From: Bacteroidota bacterium
GTDB lineage: Bacteria; Bacteroidota; Bacteroidia; AKYH767-A; 2013-40CM-41-45
Assembly (NCBI GenBank): GCA_003389385.1
Contig: QQVM01000005.1
Location: 1 to 64,000 of the forward strand
Length of the DNA stretch: 64,000 nt
Direction of reading: 5' to 3'
Part shown: positions 17,714 through 28,227 of the stretch, in pieces
Layout: every line of letters begins with the position of its first letter
How positions within the stretch are numbered: the stretch's first letter is position 1
Made by a program: the position numbers and the translations under genes
Notes under the pieces: generated by a model
Database searches by the model: none
What the model was told of the DNA's origin: nothing
Seen by the model: the letters and a program-made list of their open reading frames with translations, nothing else

Positions 17714-19090
17714 ATGAGGAGAAAATTTATTTTAACTGTATCACTGTCCGTCCTGATTTCGCAGGTTGCGATTGCCCAAGTGGACTTTTTATGGAAGCAC
17801 AGCATCAAGAATTCGCTGAACAGCATCAACAAATCTGTCGCTATACAAACAGACAAGTGGGGAAACTGTTACATGACAGGAACCTCATGGATTCCTGATT
17901 CCACAAAGGATGTGCTTCTGATCAAGTTTGATCCTCAGGGCAGGGAAGAATGGAGGCGTCTGTATGACCATCCTGATCACCGTGACGACGTTCCTGTTGC
18001 CATGAGTCTGGATCCTTTCGGGAACATTCTGATTGCCTGCATGAGCCGGAGTGACAAAAGCATGAATGATATCCTGCTGTTGAAATTTTCACCTGAAGGA
18101 GCTTTGGAGATTGAAAAGAAAATTGACGGAGGACACAAACTTTTCGACGCTCCGGTTTGCATTACTGCTGATGATAGAGCCCACATCCTTGTGGGTGGTT
18201 ATGTGACTACGCCAGACTCAGGCCTTAATGCGGTTTTATACCGCTTTTCTCCTGAAGGAAAACTGCTTTGGTCTAAGCGTGCCGGAACAAAAGATATGGA
18301 CATCTTCAATGCCATTATCAGCGATGATTCTTGCAATGTATATGTAGCGGGCAATTACAAGGTGGCGCAGCGAAGCTCTGACTTCATCATTCAGAAATAT
18401 GATTCCTCCGGAACCAAGATGTGGGAATATATTTATGACGGAATGTTATCCATGTCTGATGGCATCAGTCACCTGGCTTCCGACGATTCTCTGAATATTT
18501 ATTTCAGCGGCTTCATCAACAAGGGCAGCGACCGTTCAGATGTACCTCTGTTCAAAATGGACCGCAACGGAAAATCAATTCAGGAAAATCTTTTCTTTGG
18601 AGGAATGTCTGACTGCAGAGCAAAACATCTATACGTGAATGCGTCAGGTGTGTACATGACATTGGAGCAAACTAATTATAACATGGGCGGACAGAGCTCC
18701 AATACAGTTTTGCTTTACGGAAAAGGAGGGCGACAGGAGTTCAGCATGAACAGCAGACAGGATTTCAGATACGACAGGTTTATTCCTGTTGACGGAATGC
18801 CCCTGATTCTGGGAACAGGTTTGACCAGACCGGAAAACACACTGATTCCCTTCATCGCTGAACCGGATACATCAGAAGAATTGGTCTGGATGTTCACAGA
18901 TAATGAGGTGTACGGACTCACCAATATGATCGACTATGCAGTTCACGGAAAAAGAATTTTTTTCCTGGGTGATGATACCGGAGAAGCTACCGGCACTATC
19001 ACACTCTTATGCTATAATTTTTTAAATCCGAATAAAAAATCCAGACGCTGGATAGCAAAATTATCAGACTGTGAAGTTCAGAAAGATTGA
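17714..19090 (+). CDS. Secreted beta-propeller (SBBP-like) protein of unknown function
   Basis: Signal peptide MRRKFILTVSLSVLISQVAIAQ; repeated D..GN.Y..G......D..L.K....G motifs. Confidence 0.7.
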   Translation: MRRKFILTVSLSVLISQVAIAQVDFLWKHSIKNSLNSINKSVAIQTDKWGNCYMTGTSWIPDSTKDVLLIKFDPQGREEWRRLYDHPDHRDDVPVAMSLDPFGNILIACMSRSDKSMNDILLLKFSPEGALEIEKKIDGGHKLFDAPVCITADDRAHILVGGYVTTPDSGLNAVLYRFSPEGKLLWSKRAGTKDMDIFNAIISDDSCNVYVAGNYKVAQRSSDFIIQKYDSSGTKMWEYIYDGMLSMSDGISHLASDDSLNIYFSGFINKGSDRSDVPLFKMDRNGKSIQENLFFGGMSDCRAKHLYVNASGVYMTLEQTNYNMGGQSSNTVLLYGKGGRQEFSMNSRQDFRYDRFIPVDGMPLILGTGLTRPENTLIPFIAEPDTSEELVWMFTDNEVYGLTNMIDYAVHGKRIFFLGDDTGEATGTITLLCYNFLNPNKKSRRWIAKLSDCEVQKD

Positions 19091-20474
19091 AGAGAAGCAC
19101 CTCGCGGAGCTGAAGCAAATTGTCGGTGAGAAACATGTGCACACCGACAGGGAAATGCTTGAAAATTGTTCACATGACTATACTGAAGACCTTCGCTTTT
19201 ATCCAGAGCTTGTGATCAGTCCGGGTACTACAAAAGAAGTTTCCGACATCATGAAATTCTGCAACCGCGAGATGATACCCGTTACTCCACGTGGCGCAGG
19301 TACAGGCCTTAGCGGCGGAGCGCTTCCGGTGCATGGCGGAATCATCATGTCCACTTCGAGATTCAATAAAATCATTTCGATTGATGACAGAAACCTGCAG
19401 GCAACGGTTGAGCCGGGTGTTATCAATCAGGTTTTCCAGGATGCTGTGAATGAAAAAGGATTGTTTTATCCTCCTGATCCCGCGAGTAAGGGAAGCTGTT
19501 TTCTGGGTGGGAATCTCGCTGAATGCGCAGGCGGTCCGAGAGCGGTGAAGTATGGTGTCACCAGAGACTATGTGCTGAACTGTGAAGTGGTATTGCCTAA
19601 CGGCGATATCATCTGGACCGGTGCGAACGTGCTGAAGAACAGCACAGGATATAATCTCACACAGTTGATTGTGGGCAGTGAAGGAACATTGGGTGTGATC
19701 ACAAAAATTGTTTTCCGCCTTATACCCATGCCGACGGAAAACATGCTGATGCTTGTTTCTTTTTATGACCAGGAAAAAGCCTGTGAAGCGGTTAGCGAAA
19801 TCTTCCGTGCTGGCATCACGCCTTCGGCACTTGAGTTCATGGAGCGCGACTGCATTGAATACGTGATGCGCTATGTAGATGTGAAAATTCCACTTAAAGA
19901 TAATGTGATGGCTCATCTGCTCATTGAAGTGGACGGAAATGACAAGGATGTTCTTTTTAAGGAGTGTGAAAAAATCGCTGCTGTGCTCGAAAAATTTGAG
20001 TACGATGACATACTATTTGCCGATTCCTCCCAACAGAAAGCAGATTTATGGAAAGCAAGAAGATCGGCAGGAGAAGCGGTGAAGTCTCATTCAATTTATA
20101 AGGAGGAAGACACAGTCGTTCCGCGCGCTGAATTGCCAAGGCTTTTGAGGGGTGTGAAGGAAATAGGGAAGAAGTACGGTTTCAGGAGTGTTTGCTATGG
20201 CCATGCCGGCGATGGAAACCTGCATGTGAATATTATCAAGGAAGAAATCAGCGATCAGGATTGGAATGAGAAAGTGCCATTGGGTATACGTGAAATTTTC
20301 CAGCTTTGTGTAAGTCTGGGCGGAACAATTTCCGGTGAGCACGGAATCGGTTATGTTCAAAAATCATATCTTGATATCGCTTTCAACGAAAGCCAGATGA
20401 ATTTGATGAAGGGAATAAAAAACCTGTTTGATCCGAAGGGGATATTGAATCCCGGTAAAATTTTCAATGATTAG
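19071..20474 (+). CDS. FAD-binding oxidoreductase, GlcD / D-lactate dehydrogenase-like
   Basis: PRGAGTGLSGGALPVHGGI, VGSEGTLGVITKI, GHAGDGNLHVNI, GEHGIGYVQKSYL; C-terminal NPGKIF. Confidence 0.93.
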   Translation: MKFRKIEEKHLAELKQIVGEKHVHTDREMLENCSHDYTEDLRFYPELVISPGTTKEVSDIMKFCNREMIPVTPRGAGTGLSGGALPVHGGIIMSTSRFNKIISIDDRNLQATVEPGVINQVFQDAVNEKGLFYPPDPASKGSCFLGGNLAECAGGPRAVKYGVTRDYVLNCEVVLPNGDIIWTGANVLKNSTGYNLTQLIVGSEGTLGVITKIVFRLIPMPTENMLMLVSFYDQEKACEAVSEIFRAGITPSALEFMERDCIEYVMRYVDVKIPLKDNVMAHLLIEVDGNDKDVLFKECEKIAAVLEKFEYDDILFADSSQQKADLWKARRSAGEAVKSHSIYKEEDTVVPRAELPRLLRGVKEIGKKYGFRSVCYGHAGDGNLHVNIIKEEISDQDWNEKVPLGIREIFQLCVSLGGTISGEHGIGYVQKSYLDIAFNESQMNLMKGIKNLFDPKGILNPGKIFND

Positions 20475-20501
20475 AATTCATCAGCGTCGAATGAGAAGAG
20501 C

Positions 20502-21308
20502 ATGAAAGACAAGGTAGTCATAATCACTGGCGCGGGTTCGGGAATCGGACGTGCTCTTGCGGTGGAATTTGCTTCCAAAGGATCTTCTGTGGTCATCAGT
20601 GGCCGGGATATTGTGGCGCTCGAAGACACAGAGAAACTGCTTGCGCCCTTCAATGTGAAAGTGCTACAGTTTCAGGCCGACATCAGCAAGGAAGAGGATT
20701 GCAGAAAACTGATTGAAGCTACCCTCAGTCATTATTCAAGACTGGATGTGCTGATCAACAATGCAGGAATTTCCATGCGTGCCCTCTTCGAAGAGACCGA
20801 TCTTGAAGTGCTGCGTAAAATCATGAACACAAATTTCTGGGGTGCGGTCTATTGTACGAAGTATGCACTGCCTCATCTGCTGAAACAAAAAGGCAGCGTG
20901 GTGGGTGTTTCATCCATTGCAGGAAAGAAAGGACTTCCCGGCAGGACCGGTTATTCTGCTTCCAAGTTTGCTCTTGAAGGATTTCTTGAAACACTTAGAA
21001 CGGAAAACCTGAAAAAAGGGCTGCATGTCCTTGTGGCTTGTCCTGGTTTCACGGCTACAAACATCCGCTCGACTTCCATGAACAAAGAAGGTAAAGCCCA
21101 GAAAGAATCGCCGCGTGACGAAAGCCGAATGATGAGCGCTGCTCAAGTGGCTGCTCACATTTATGAAGCAGTGCAGAAAAGAAAACGCGATATTGTTTTG
21201 ACTGGAAATGGAAAACTCACGGTATGGCTGAATAAGTTTTTTCCTTCGCTGATGGATAAGCTTGTGTACAATCACATGGCAAAAGAACCTGATTCTCCTT
21301 TCAAGTGA
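20502..21308 (+). CDS. SDR family oxidoreductase
   Basis: VVIITGAGSGIGRALA, LINNAGISM, SSIAGKKGLPGRTGYSASKFALEG. Confidence 0.93.
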   Translation: MKDKVVIITGAGSGIGRALAVEFASKGSSVVISGRDIVALEDTEKLLAPFNVKVLQFQADISKEEDCRKLIEATLSHYSRLDVLINNAGISMRALFEETDLEVLRKIMNTNFWGAVYCTKYALPHLLKQKGSVVGVSSIAGKKGLPGRTGYSASKFALEGFLETLRTENLKKGLHVLVACPGFTATNIRSTSMNKEGKAQKESPRDESRMMSAAQVAAHIYEAVQKRKRDIVLTGNGKLTVWLNKFFPSLMDKLVYNHMAKEPDSPFK

Positions 21309-21311
21309 GGA

Positions 21312-21758
21312 TCAGTTAATTTCGATTTTCACTTTGCCTGCGCAAAGCATTTTATCTCTTTCATCATACACATAAACCACGTATTCGCCAGCTCGGTAAA
21401 AAGTTACTTCGCTTTTGAACCATGACCAGTAAAGTTCTGTCTTCAAACGAATGGTGTTTTCGAAAATTTCTTTTTTTGTCTGCGGATCAATAAAGAAAAT
21501 ATCCATCAGGGCATTATTGGCTTCAATCGGCCTGCGAAGCGTGGCAAGGACCTGCAGTGATCCTCCCTCAGCCGGAATCGTGAAGACAGTATTCGCTTTT
21601 TCAGGAATACCTTTTTCATTTACGTTCTCGCAGAATGTGAGCTTTTGTGCTTCAGCTTTGTGTAAATAGAAATTGCTGAAAAATACAAGCAACAGCAAAG
21701 GTTTCCAGAATGATTTGGAACTGAAAAACTCATTTGATGCGGCTTCAGAATTTCGCAT
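21312..21758 (-). CDS. Hypothetical secreted protein
   Basis: Start chosen at MRNSEAASNEFF, overlapping the stop region of the TonB receptor by about 14 nt. Confidence 0.6.
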   Translation of the reverse strand: MRNSEAASNEFFSSKSFWKPLLLLVFFSNFYLHKAEAQKLTFCENVNEKGIPEKANTVFTIPAEGGSLQVLATLRRPIEANNALMDIFFIDPQTKKEIFENTIRLKTELYWSWFKSEVTFYRAGEYVVYVYDERDKMLCAGKVKIEIN

Positions 21759-24255
21759 TGATTCTGATGTTAAGTTGTCTTGAAGTAAGATAATTCGGAA
21801 TTGCGTAACGACGTGCATTGCTTACATCTGTGATCCAGTTGTATGATGCCACATTGCTTACCTGCAGAAGATTGAAAACTTCAAGTCCGACCCAAAGCGT
21901 ATTGATCTGTCCGAAGAATTTACTCCTTGACTTGTTGGGCATATCTTCTCCGATAATCTGCTTCGAGAAGCCGATGTCCACTCTGCGGTATGTCGGAGTT
22001 CTCAGAACATCCTTATACCTGTCTCTTCCCGGCGGACCGAAAGGAAGGGCGGTTCCGAAGAGCAGGTTGAGCGACATCTTATAGGATGGAAACTTTGGCA
22101 GATAATCCTGAAAGAAAAGTCCGAAAGTCACACGCTGGTCAGTCGGACGCGGAAGATAACCGGGCTCAATTCGCGTGCTGTCCACAGCAACCTGATCGAA
22201 TGTAAAGCCGGGAATTATTTCTTCGCCGTCAGCATTGAATCTTATGTAATAGAAATCCTCTCGAATGTCTTCTTCAGTTTGCAAGACTGAGAGACTGGCC
22301 CAGGACTCTATGCCGGGAACAAATTCTCCGAAAAGCCTGAAGTCAAGTCCGCGCGCATATCCCTTCGAAGTAAAATTGGGAAGGTAACGTATACGGAGAT
22401 TATCAACTTTGTAAGGAATCAGGTTTTCATGATACTTGTAAAATACCTCACTCGTAAGTTTGAATTCCCTGCCAAGTCCTAGAAAAGTAAATTCAGATCC
22501 CAGCACCGCATGATATGATTTCTGAGCTTTTATATCCGTGTAAACCAGTCCGTCGAGATCACGAAGCTCTCTGTAAAATGGAGGCTGGTAATAAAGTCCG
22601 CCTGCCATTCGGAAGCTGAGGTTTCGCTTCCACTGCGGAGTGTAGGTAAGAGAGGCTCTCGGACTCACCACCAATTCTTCGTTCAGGTCCCAGTAGTTGG
22701 CTCTCAATCCTCCTGTCAATATAAATCTTGTGGTATCGCTGATATACCAGGTGCCTTGCATGTAACCGCTGATCCTGGATGAGTTCAGATTTGTTTTTGA
22801 AATGACAACATCATTCAGCCTGATCTGTGGATTTGCTGAATCACGGTATGAAGGAATTGAAAATCCTGCCGAGTCATTATAATTCCACTCATGAAGTTTG
22901 TCTTCGATTTCTTCCATCTGGTACTTGAATCCCCATTGCCAGAGCAATTTCTCACCGACTCTTTCTCCTTTATGCTCGGCTGAATACACTGTGGCATTGA
23001 GTTCATTCCTCGCATGATTTAAAAAAGAACCAACGCCAAGGTTAAATGCCACATTTCCGAAATTATCTCTGCCGAAATCATTTTCCAGCTGGTCAAGAAA
23101 ATATTGTCCGAGTATGTCAAAGTTCTCTTCCTCCTGAGTGGTATAAGCGCTGGTGATCAGTTTCAGCTTGACATTTTCGTTGGGTCTGAATGTGGCTGAA
23201 GCGGAGCCGGTGAAAGTCTCATAACGGTCAATCTCCTGCCCTGCAAAAAATACTGTGAAGCGCTTTGCATCGTTGATGGTTCCGAAATTGGTTTCCCTAG
23301 TTTCTGGCACTAAGTTGTATCGATTCCGGGCATAATTTCCAAAAATCTCCAGGTTGAACCGGGCAGAGTGGTCCAGTCCTGTAATCAGCTGTATGTCTGT
23401 GAACGATGGCTTGTATTCACCTTTGGTGTCAAAAGTGTTCAACAGATACTGATTGGACTTCTGCCTGACGCTTCCCATCCAGTACCATTTTTCATTTTTG
23501 CTTCTGTCTTCAAGTGAGAGAGAACCTCCGAGCAGACTCGCACTCACGGCACCTGCAAACTTCTTTGGCTTTCTGTATTGAATATCGAGCACAGAAGAAA
23601 GCTTGTCGCCATATACGGCATCGAATCCTCCAGCGGAAAAGCTTATGTTCTCAACAAGGTCCGGGTTGATCACACTCAGGCCTTCCTGTTGTCCGCTGCG
23701 AACGAGCAGAGGCCGGTAGACTTCAAAGTCATTGATGTAAACAAGGTTCTCATCGTAATTGCCACCTCTTACAGAGTAGGTCGAGCTCAGTTCATTTGCA
23801 GAAGAGACGCCCGGAAGCGTTTTTAATATATCTTCCACACTCTGGTTCGGGGTGGGGATGACTGATACGATTTTCGGATTGATTGGTGTGATGTTGATTC
23901 TTTTAAGCGATTTATCCTCAATCACCACATCACGGAATTCAATTGCTTTGAATTTTAAACTTCTGTTTATTTCTCTTTCTTCTCCCTGATCCAGTTTCAA
24001 TGTAACTGAATCCGCTGCATATCCTGTTGATGTGAATACAATTTTAATCAGGGTTTCAGACGGAACTCTCAGTCTGTATCTGCCGTTTTCATCGCTGGTG
24101 GTTCCGTATGGTTTTCCGAAAACCGCTATGCTCACTCCGAACATGGGTTTGGAATTCTCGTCTACCATGCGTCCATAGATAATTCCGTCCTGTGCCTTTG
24201 CGCAGAAAGAGGAAATAAAAAAAATCGCAATAAGGAATAGCCTAAGGAATGGCAT
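21745..24255 (-). CDS. TonB-dependent receptor with carboxypeptidase-like N-terminal domain
   Basis: IIYGRMVDENSKPMFGVSIAVFGKPYGTTSDENGRYRL; plug PNQSVEDILKTLPGVSSANELSSTYSVRGGNYDENLVYINDFEVYRP; barrel; start trimmed to MPFLRLFLIAIFF. Confidence 0.9.
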   Translation of the reverse strand: MPFLRLFLIAIFFISSFCAKAQDGIIYGRMVDENSKPMFGVSIAVFGKPYGTTSDENGRYRLRVPSETLIKIVFTSTGYAADSVTLKLDQGEEREINRSLKFKAIEFRDVVIEDKSLKRINITPINPKIVSVIPTPNQSVEDILKTLPGVSSANELSSTYSVRGGNYDENLVYINDFEVYRPLLVRSGQQEGLSVINPDLVENISFSAGGFDAVYGDKLSSVLDIQYRKPKKFAGAVSASLLGGSLSLEDRSKNEKWYWMGSVRQKSNQYLLNTFDTKGEYKPSFTDIQLITGLDHSARFNLEIFGNYARNRYNLVPETRETNFGTINDAKRFTVFFAGQEIDRYETFTGSASATFRPNENVKLKLITSAYTTQEEENFDILGQYFLDQLENDFGRDNFGNVAFNLGVGSFLNHARNELNATVYSAEHKGERVGEKLLWQWGFKYQMEEIEDKLHEWNYNDSAGFSIPSYRDSANPQIRLNDVVISKTNLNSSRISGYMQGTWYISDTTRFILTGGLRANYWDLNEELVVSPRASLTYTPQWKRNLSFRMAGGLYYQPPFYRELRDLDGLVYTDIKAQKSYHAVLGSEFTFLGLGREFKLTSEVFYKYHENLIPYKVDNLRIRYLPNFTSKGYARGLDFRLFGEFVPGIESWASLSVLQTEEDIREDFYYIRFNADGEEIIPGFTFDQVAVDSTRIEPGYLPRPTDQRVTFGLFFQDYLPKFPSYKMSLNLLFGTALPFGPPGRDRYKDVLRTPTYRRVDIGFSKQIIGEDMPNKSRSKFFGQINTLWVGLEVFNLLQVSNVASYNWITDVSNARRYAIPNYLTSRQLNIRINAKF

Positions 24256-24265
24256 AATTAAATTC

Positions 24266-24901
24266 TCATTGTTTTTTTCTGAACTCACCGTTCTGCCACA
24301 TCTGGATGAACTTGGACCATGCGATAGGATTGAGCAGATTGTTTGGAGGAAGTTGTCCGGCATAATACAGCCTGGATCCTTGCTGCTCCATTTGATATTT
24401 GAAATTCATGCTCCCGTCCATTGGCATGATCTCCGACAAGGCGGCCATTTCACTTCGGTGAAGGTTACGCTGGGCTCTGGTGAGATCATCATCAGGTATC
24501 CGCAATTGTAAGAAAGCTTCCTTGAACTGCTCTTTGGTTGGCCAGGGAAATATCACCACTTCTTTCAACAATATGGTGTCTTTCACCAGCATTTGAATGA
24601 GTGAACATCGATGATCAGCAAGTGTGTCAGGAATTACAAAAAGTGCACGTTTGTAACCCAGAGCAGCGAACTCAATGGTGTCATTCATTTTTGCCACGAA
24701 AGAGAAAAAACCATAATAGTCTGAAATGGTTCCTCTATAGGTATTCCTGATCATAATGGAGGTGAAGGGTAGAGGTACGAGAGAGTCACTGCCAATGACC
24801 ACTCCGGAAAACTGCACCAGACGGTCCTTGGATTCCGGTTTTTCCTGAGCAATTAAACTCAGACTGAAACTTAATATTATAATGAGAAAGAAATAGCGCA
24901 T
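24266..24901 (-). CDS. Secreted protein with carboxypeptidase-like regulatory domain
   Basis: VQFSGVVIGSDSLVPLPFTSIMIRNTYRGTISDYYGFFSFVAKMNDTIEFAALGYK; signal peptide. Confidence 0.75.
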   Translation of the reverse strand: MRYFFLIIILSFSLSLIAQEKPESKDRLVQFSGVVIGSDSLVPLPFTSIMIRNTYRGTISDYYGFFSFVAKMNDTIEFAALGYKRALFVIPDTLADHRCSLIQMLVKDTILLKEVVIFPWPTKEQFKEAFLQLRIPDDDLTRAQRNLHRSEMAALSEIMPMDGSMNFKYQMEQQGSRLYYAGQLPPNNLLNPIAWSKFIQMWQNGEFRKKQ

Positions 24902-25018
24902 GTACGAATCTGATAAACCTGCTAAAGGTATTAAACTAATTGCAAATGGAGGATTTTAATAAGCAGATTATCAGTCGCAAGGAGCTGTTTTTCAGAGTCA
25001 TAAATTTGTAATTTTGCA

Positions 25019-26065
25019 ATGATGATTTCAAATCGGGAAAGTGGGTGCAACTGCAGGTATTTCTGGAGTCTTTTGCCTGGAATAGTTACCGCTGCAAGCA
25101 TGTATGCAGGCGAATGGTGGGTAGTTTCTAACGTTATTCTCACATTGTTTATTCTGCCTGTAATTGAATTTTTTCTTCCGGAAGATAAAAGCAATTCTTC
25201 CAATGAAAATTCCTTTATCCCAGATTTCATTCTTGTCATGCATTTTTTAATCCAGCCTGTCATTCTGTTATTACTTTTTTGGAACATTTATTCCGGATCA
25301 ATACATGGCATTCAGCTGTTTTTTGCAGGACTCTCTGTCGGAATTCATTCCGGCTCTTCTTCCATCATAGTTGCTCACGAAATGATTCACAGGAAAAGCA
25401 GCATCTGGCAGACAATGGGAAAAATTTTATTGTTCAGCGCAGGTAACATCTATTTCTTTGTGGATCACCTGAGGGTGCATCACAAATGGGTCGGTACTGA
25501 TAAGGATCCTGCTACGGCGCGTAAAGGCGAATCGGTGCATTCCTTCTTTTTCAGATCGGCGGGCGGACAAATCAGGAGTTCCTGGAAACTGGAATGTGAG
25601 CGGCTGAGATCACTGGGAAAAAGTCCATATGGTTTTGGCAACTATGTACTTTCTTCTTCTGTTCTTCTTTTGTTACTGATGGCAGTAATTTATCATTATA
25701 CTGGTATTGCCGGTCTGTTTGTTTTTGCATACCAGGCATTGATGGCGAATTTTCTTCTTGAGTTTGTGAATTACATTGAACATTACGGCCTGACCAGAGA
25801 TGAGAACGTGAGAGTCGATCCTACACACAGTTGGCAGTCTGATAAGGTGCTGAGCCGTTTTTTCCTGGTTGAGCTCAGCCGTCACAGCGATCATCATTAT
25901 TATTCTTCGAAGCCCTATCACGTATTAAAGTCATATGATGAGAGCCCGGTCTTGCCAGGTGGATACGCACAGATTTTCTTTTTTGCATTGATTCCTGCTT
26001 TGTGGTACCGAAAAGTAGATCCGATTCTGGAAGATTATCTTAAAAAAGTAAAGAAGCAGGTCTGA
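25019..26065 (+). CDS. Alkane 1-monooxygenase-like / membrane fatty-acid hydroxylase
   Basis: Histidine motifs HEMIHRK, HLRVHHKWVGT, NYIEHYGLTR, ELSRHSDHHYYSSKPYH; hydrophobic segments. Confidence 0.85.
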   Translation: MMISNRESGCNCRYFWSLLPGIVTAASMYAGEWWVVSNVILTLFILPVIEFFLPEDKSNSSNENSFIPDFILVMHFLIQPVILLLLFWNIYSGSIHGIQLFFAGLSVGIHSGSSSIIVAHEMIHRKSSIWQTMGKILLFSAGNIYFFVDHLRVHHKWVGTDKDPATARKGESVHSFFFRSAGGQIRSSWKLECERLRSLGKSPYGFGNYVLSSSVLLLLLMAVIYHYTGIAGLFVFAYQALMANFLLEFVNYIEHYGLTRDENVRVDPTHSWQSDKVLSRFFLVELSRHSDHHYYSSKPYHVLKSYDESPVLPGGYAQIFFFALIPALWYRKVDPILEDYLKKVKKQV

Positions 26066-26148
26066 GATTAACCAAATGAATGAAAAATTGTTGATATTAG
26101 GATTGCGTAACAGGCATTTTAACCACTCATGAAATTAATTTCAGCTGC

Positions 26149-27822
26149 ATGAATTTATTCGCCCGGCATTTTATTTTACATCTTCTAATTATTTTTTCCA
26201 CAGGCAATGCTTTTGCGCAAAGCACATTGCATAAGTATTTCATTTCATTCACAGATAAAAACGGTAGCACATTTTCTGTTTCCAATCCCTCAGAATTTCT
26301 CAGCCAGAGAGCCATACAGCGAAGAGCCAATCAGGGCATTCAGATAAGTTCAGAGGATCTTCCGGTCAATTCCAACTATGCAGATGCTCTGACTTCCGCA
26401 GGAGCCAGGTTGCTGGGAACAAGCAAATGGTTCAACGGCGCGGCAGTTGAATGCGATTCTTCGACTTTGATTTCAATACAAAGTCTTCCATTTGTGAGCG
26501 GATCAAGAATTGTGAGAGGGCCTGTAAAAAAGGAGAGGGAGCAAGCAAAGTTCAGGAGCGATTTGAATAGTGTATTGAATGAGCCCAGTATTTTACGGGT
26601 GCAGGGTTTCGACTACGGACAATCTTTCAACCAGATTCATCTTATGAACGGAGAGTATCTGCACAATCAGGGATTCACAGGCAACGGAATGCTCATTGCA
26701 CTTTTAGATGCCGGATATTTTAATGTTGATCAATTGAATGCCTTTGATACGCTGCGTATGCTTGGAAATATTGTAGCTACCTGGGATTTTGTAGAAGGCA
26801 ACGATTCAGTATATGAGGATGATGCACACGGTACGCAGGTACTTTCCTGCATCGCGGGCAATGTACCCGGACAACTTGTCGGAACCGCTCCTCATGCAAG
26901 TTTTCTCTTATTGCGTTCAGAGGATGCTCCGACGGAATACATTGTGGAAGAATATTACTGGGCTTTTGCAGCCGAATATGCTGACAGTGCAGGAGCAGAT
27001 ATAATTTCTTCTTCACTCGGATACACGACTTTTGATGATTCAACCATGAATCACACTTACCTGGATATGGATGGTAATACCGCTCCTTCTACAATTGCAG
27101 CCGACAAAGCCGCATCCAAAGGAATTTTAGTAATCAGCAGTGCGGGAAACAGCGGAAACAATCCCTGGCGCTATATTGGCGCTCCTGCTGACGGAGACAG
27201 CGTGCTCGCCATTGGGGCAGTGAATCAGTTTGGAGTAAAAGCAGGATTCAGCAGTTGGGGACCTTCTTCAGATGGTGATGTTAAACCCAATGTAGCAGCC
27301 AAAGGTGAACAAACTACCATTGCATGGCCAAATGGTTTTGTCGGAACTGGTAACGGTACATCTTTCGCTTGTCCGGTGCTGGCTGGTGCTGCCGCATGTC
27401 TCTGGCAGGCGCATCCGGGAAAAACGAATATGGAAATTTTCAGAGCGATAGAGCAGAGCGCCAATTATTATCAGAATCCCGGTGATTCACTGGGATACGG
27501 AATTCCTAATTTCATCACTGCTGATATTCTCCTCGGTGGCGGAACTCTTAATCTTCCCGGTGAAGATCTATTACACAGTGTCTACCCGAATCCATTCAGT
27601 TCCAGAATTGAAATCAGGTTTTATTCTTTCAGCCATCAGAATCTGATTGTCGAACTGATTGATGCTTTGGGAAGAAATATAATGAGAGAAAGTGTAAAAG
27701 CTGAAGCGGGTATTGTAAATCAAATCAGCATCAATCCGCCTGCTGATTTAAACAAAGGAATTTACTTTATCAGGATTGAATCAAAAGGGAAGCTTTATAC
27801 AAGACGCATCATGAAGATTTAA
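26149..27822 (+). CDS. S8 family subtilisin-like peptidase with T9SS sorting domain
   Basis: IALLDAGYFNVD, DAHGTQVLSCIAG, GTSFACPVLAGAAA; C-terminus SVYPNPFSSRIEIRF...YTRRIMKI. Confidence 0.92.
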   Translation: MNLFARHFILHLLIIFSTGNAFAQSTLHKYFISFTDKNGSTFSVSNPSEFLSQRAIQRRANQGIQISSEDLPVNSNYADALTSAGARLLGTSKWFNGAAVECDSSTLISIQSLPFVSGSRIVRGPVKKEREQAKFRSDLNSVLNEPSILRVQGFDYGQSFNQIHLMNGEYLHNQGFTGNGMLIALLDAGYFNVDQLNAFDTLRMLGNIVATWDFVEGNDSVYEDDAHGTQVLSCIAGNVPGQLVGTAPHASFLLLRSEDAPTEYIVEEYYWAFAAEYADSAGADIISSSLGYTTFDDSTMNHTYLDMDGNTAPSTIAADKAASKGILVISSAGNSGNNPWRYIGAPADGDSVLAIGAVNQFGVKAGFSSWGPSSDGDVKPNVAAKGEQTTIAWPNGFVGTGNGTSFACPVLAGAAACLWQAHPGKTNMEIFRAIEQSANYYQNPGDSLGYGIPNFITADILLGGGTLNLPGEDLLHSVYPNPFSSRIEIRFYSFSHQNLIVELIDALGRNIMRESVKAEAGIVNQISINPPADLNKGIYFIRIESKGKLYTRRIMKI

Positions 27823-27836
27823 TCCTTCGAATGAAA

Positions 27837-28085
27837 TCAGTGAGCGGACATCTCGCTGTATATCTTATCAATCGCGTCGGCCAGTTTCTTGTCTTTTTCC
27901 GTCACAATGTCACCGGCATCGTGTGTGCTTAGTGTAATCCACACTTTATTCCAGATGTTTTTCCATTCAGGATGATGATTCATCCTTTCGGCAGTGAAAG
28001 CCACCCTGGTCATGAATGCGAATGCATGGGCAAAATCCTTGAATTCAAATGTTCTTTCGAGCTTATTGTTGCTTTCTGTCCACAT
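27837..28085 (-). CDS. 4a-hydroxytetrahydrobiopterin dehydratase (PCD)
   Basis: [59 protein letters not shown]. Confidence 0.9.
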   Translation of the reverse strand: MWTESNNKLERTFEFKDFAHAFAFMTRVAFTAERMNHHPEWKNIWNKVWITLSTHDAGDIVTEKDKKLADAIDKIYSEMSAH

Positions 28086-28227
28086 GAGAATTTATTTTCT
28101 GGTTCAATTTAATATTTAGTATAGAGTATTTAATTTTTAATCTACAATGTATTTTAACTCTCGCACTCGCAATTGATTTATTTTGATTTGGTGAACTATA
28201 TTCAAAGAATAGACGTCGAATCGAGCG

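Noticed and set aside
19170-19916. 248-aa minus-strand ORF antisense to the GlcD-like gene
   Set aside because: Lies wholly opposite a strongly supported FAD oxidoreductase and lacks recognisable motifs.
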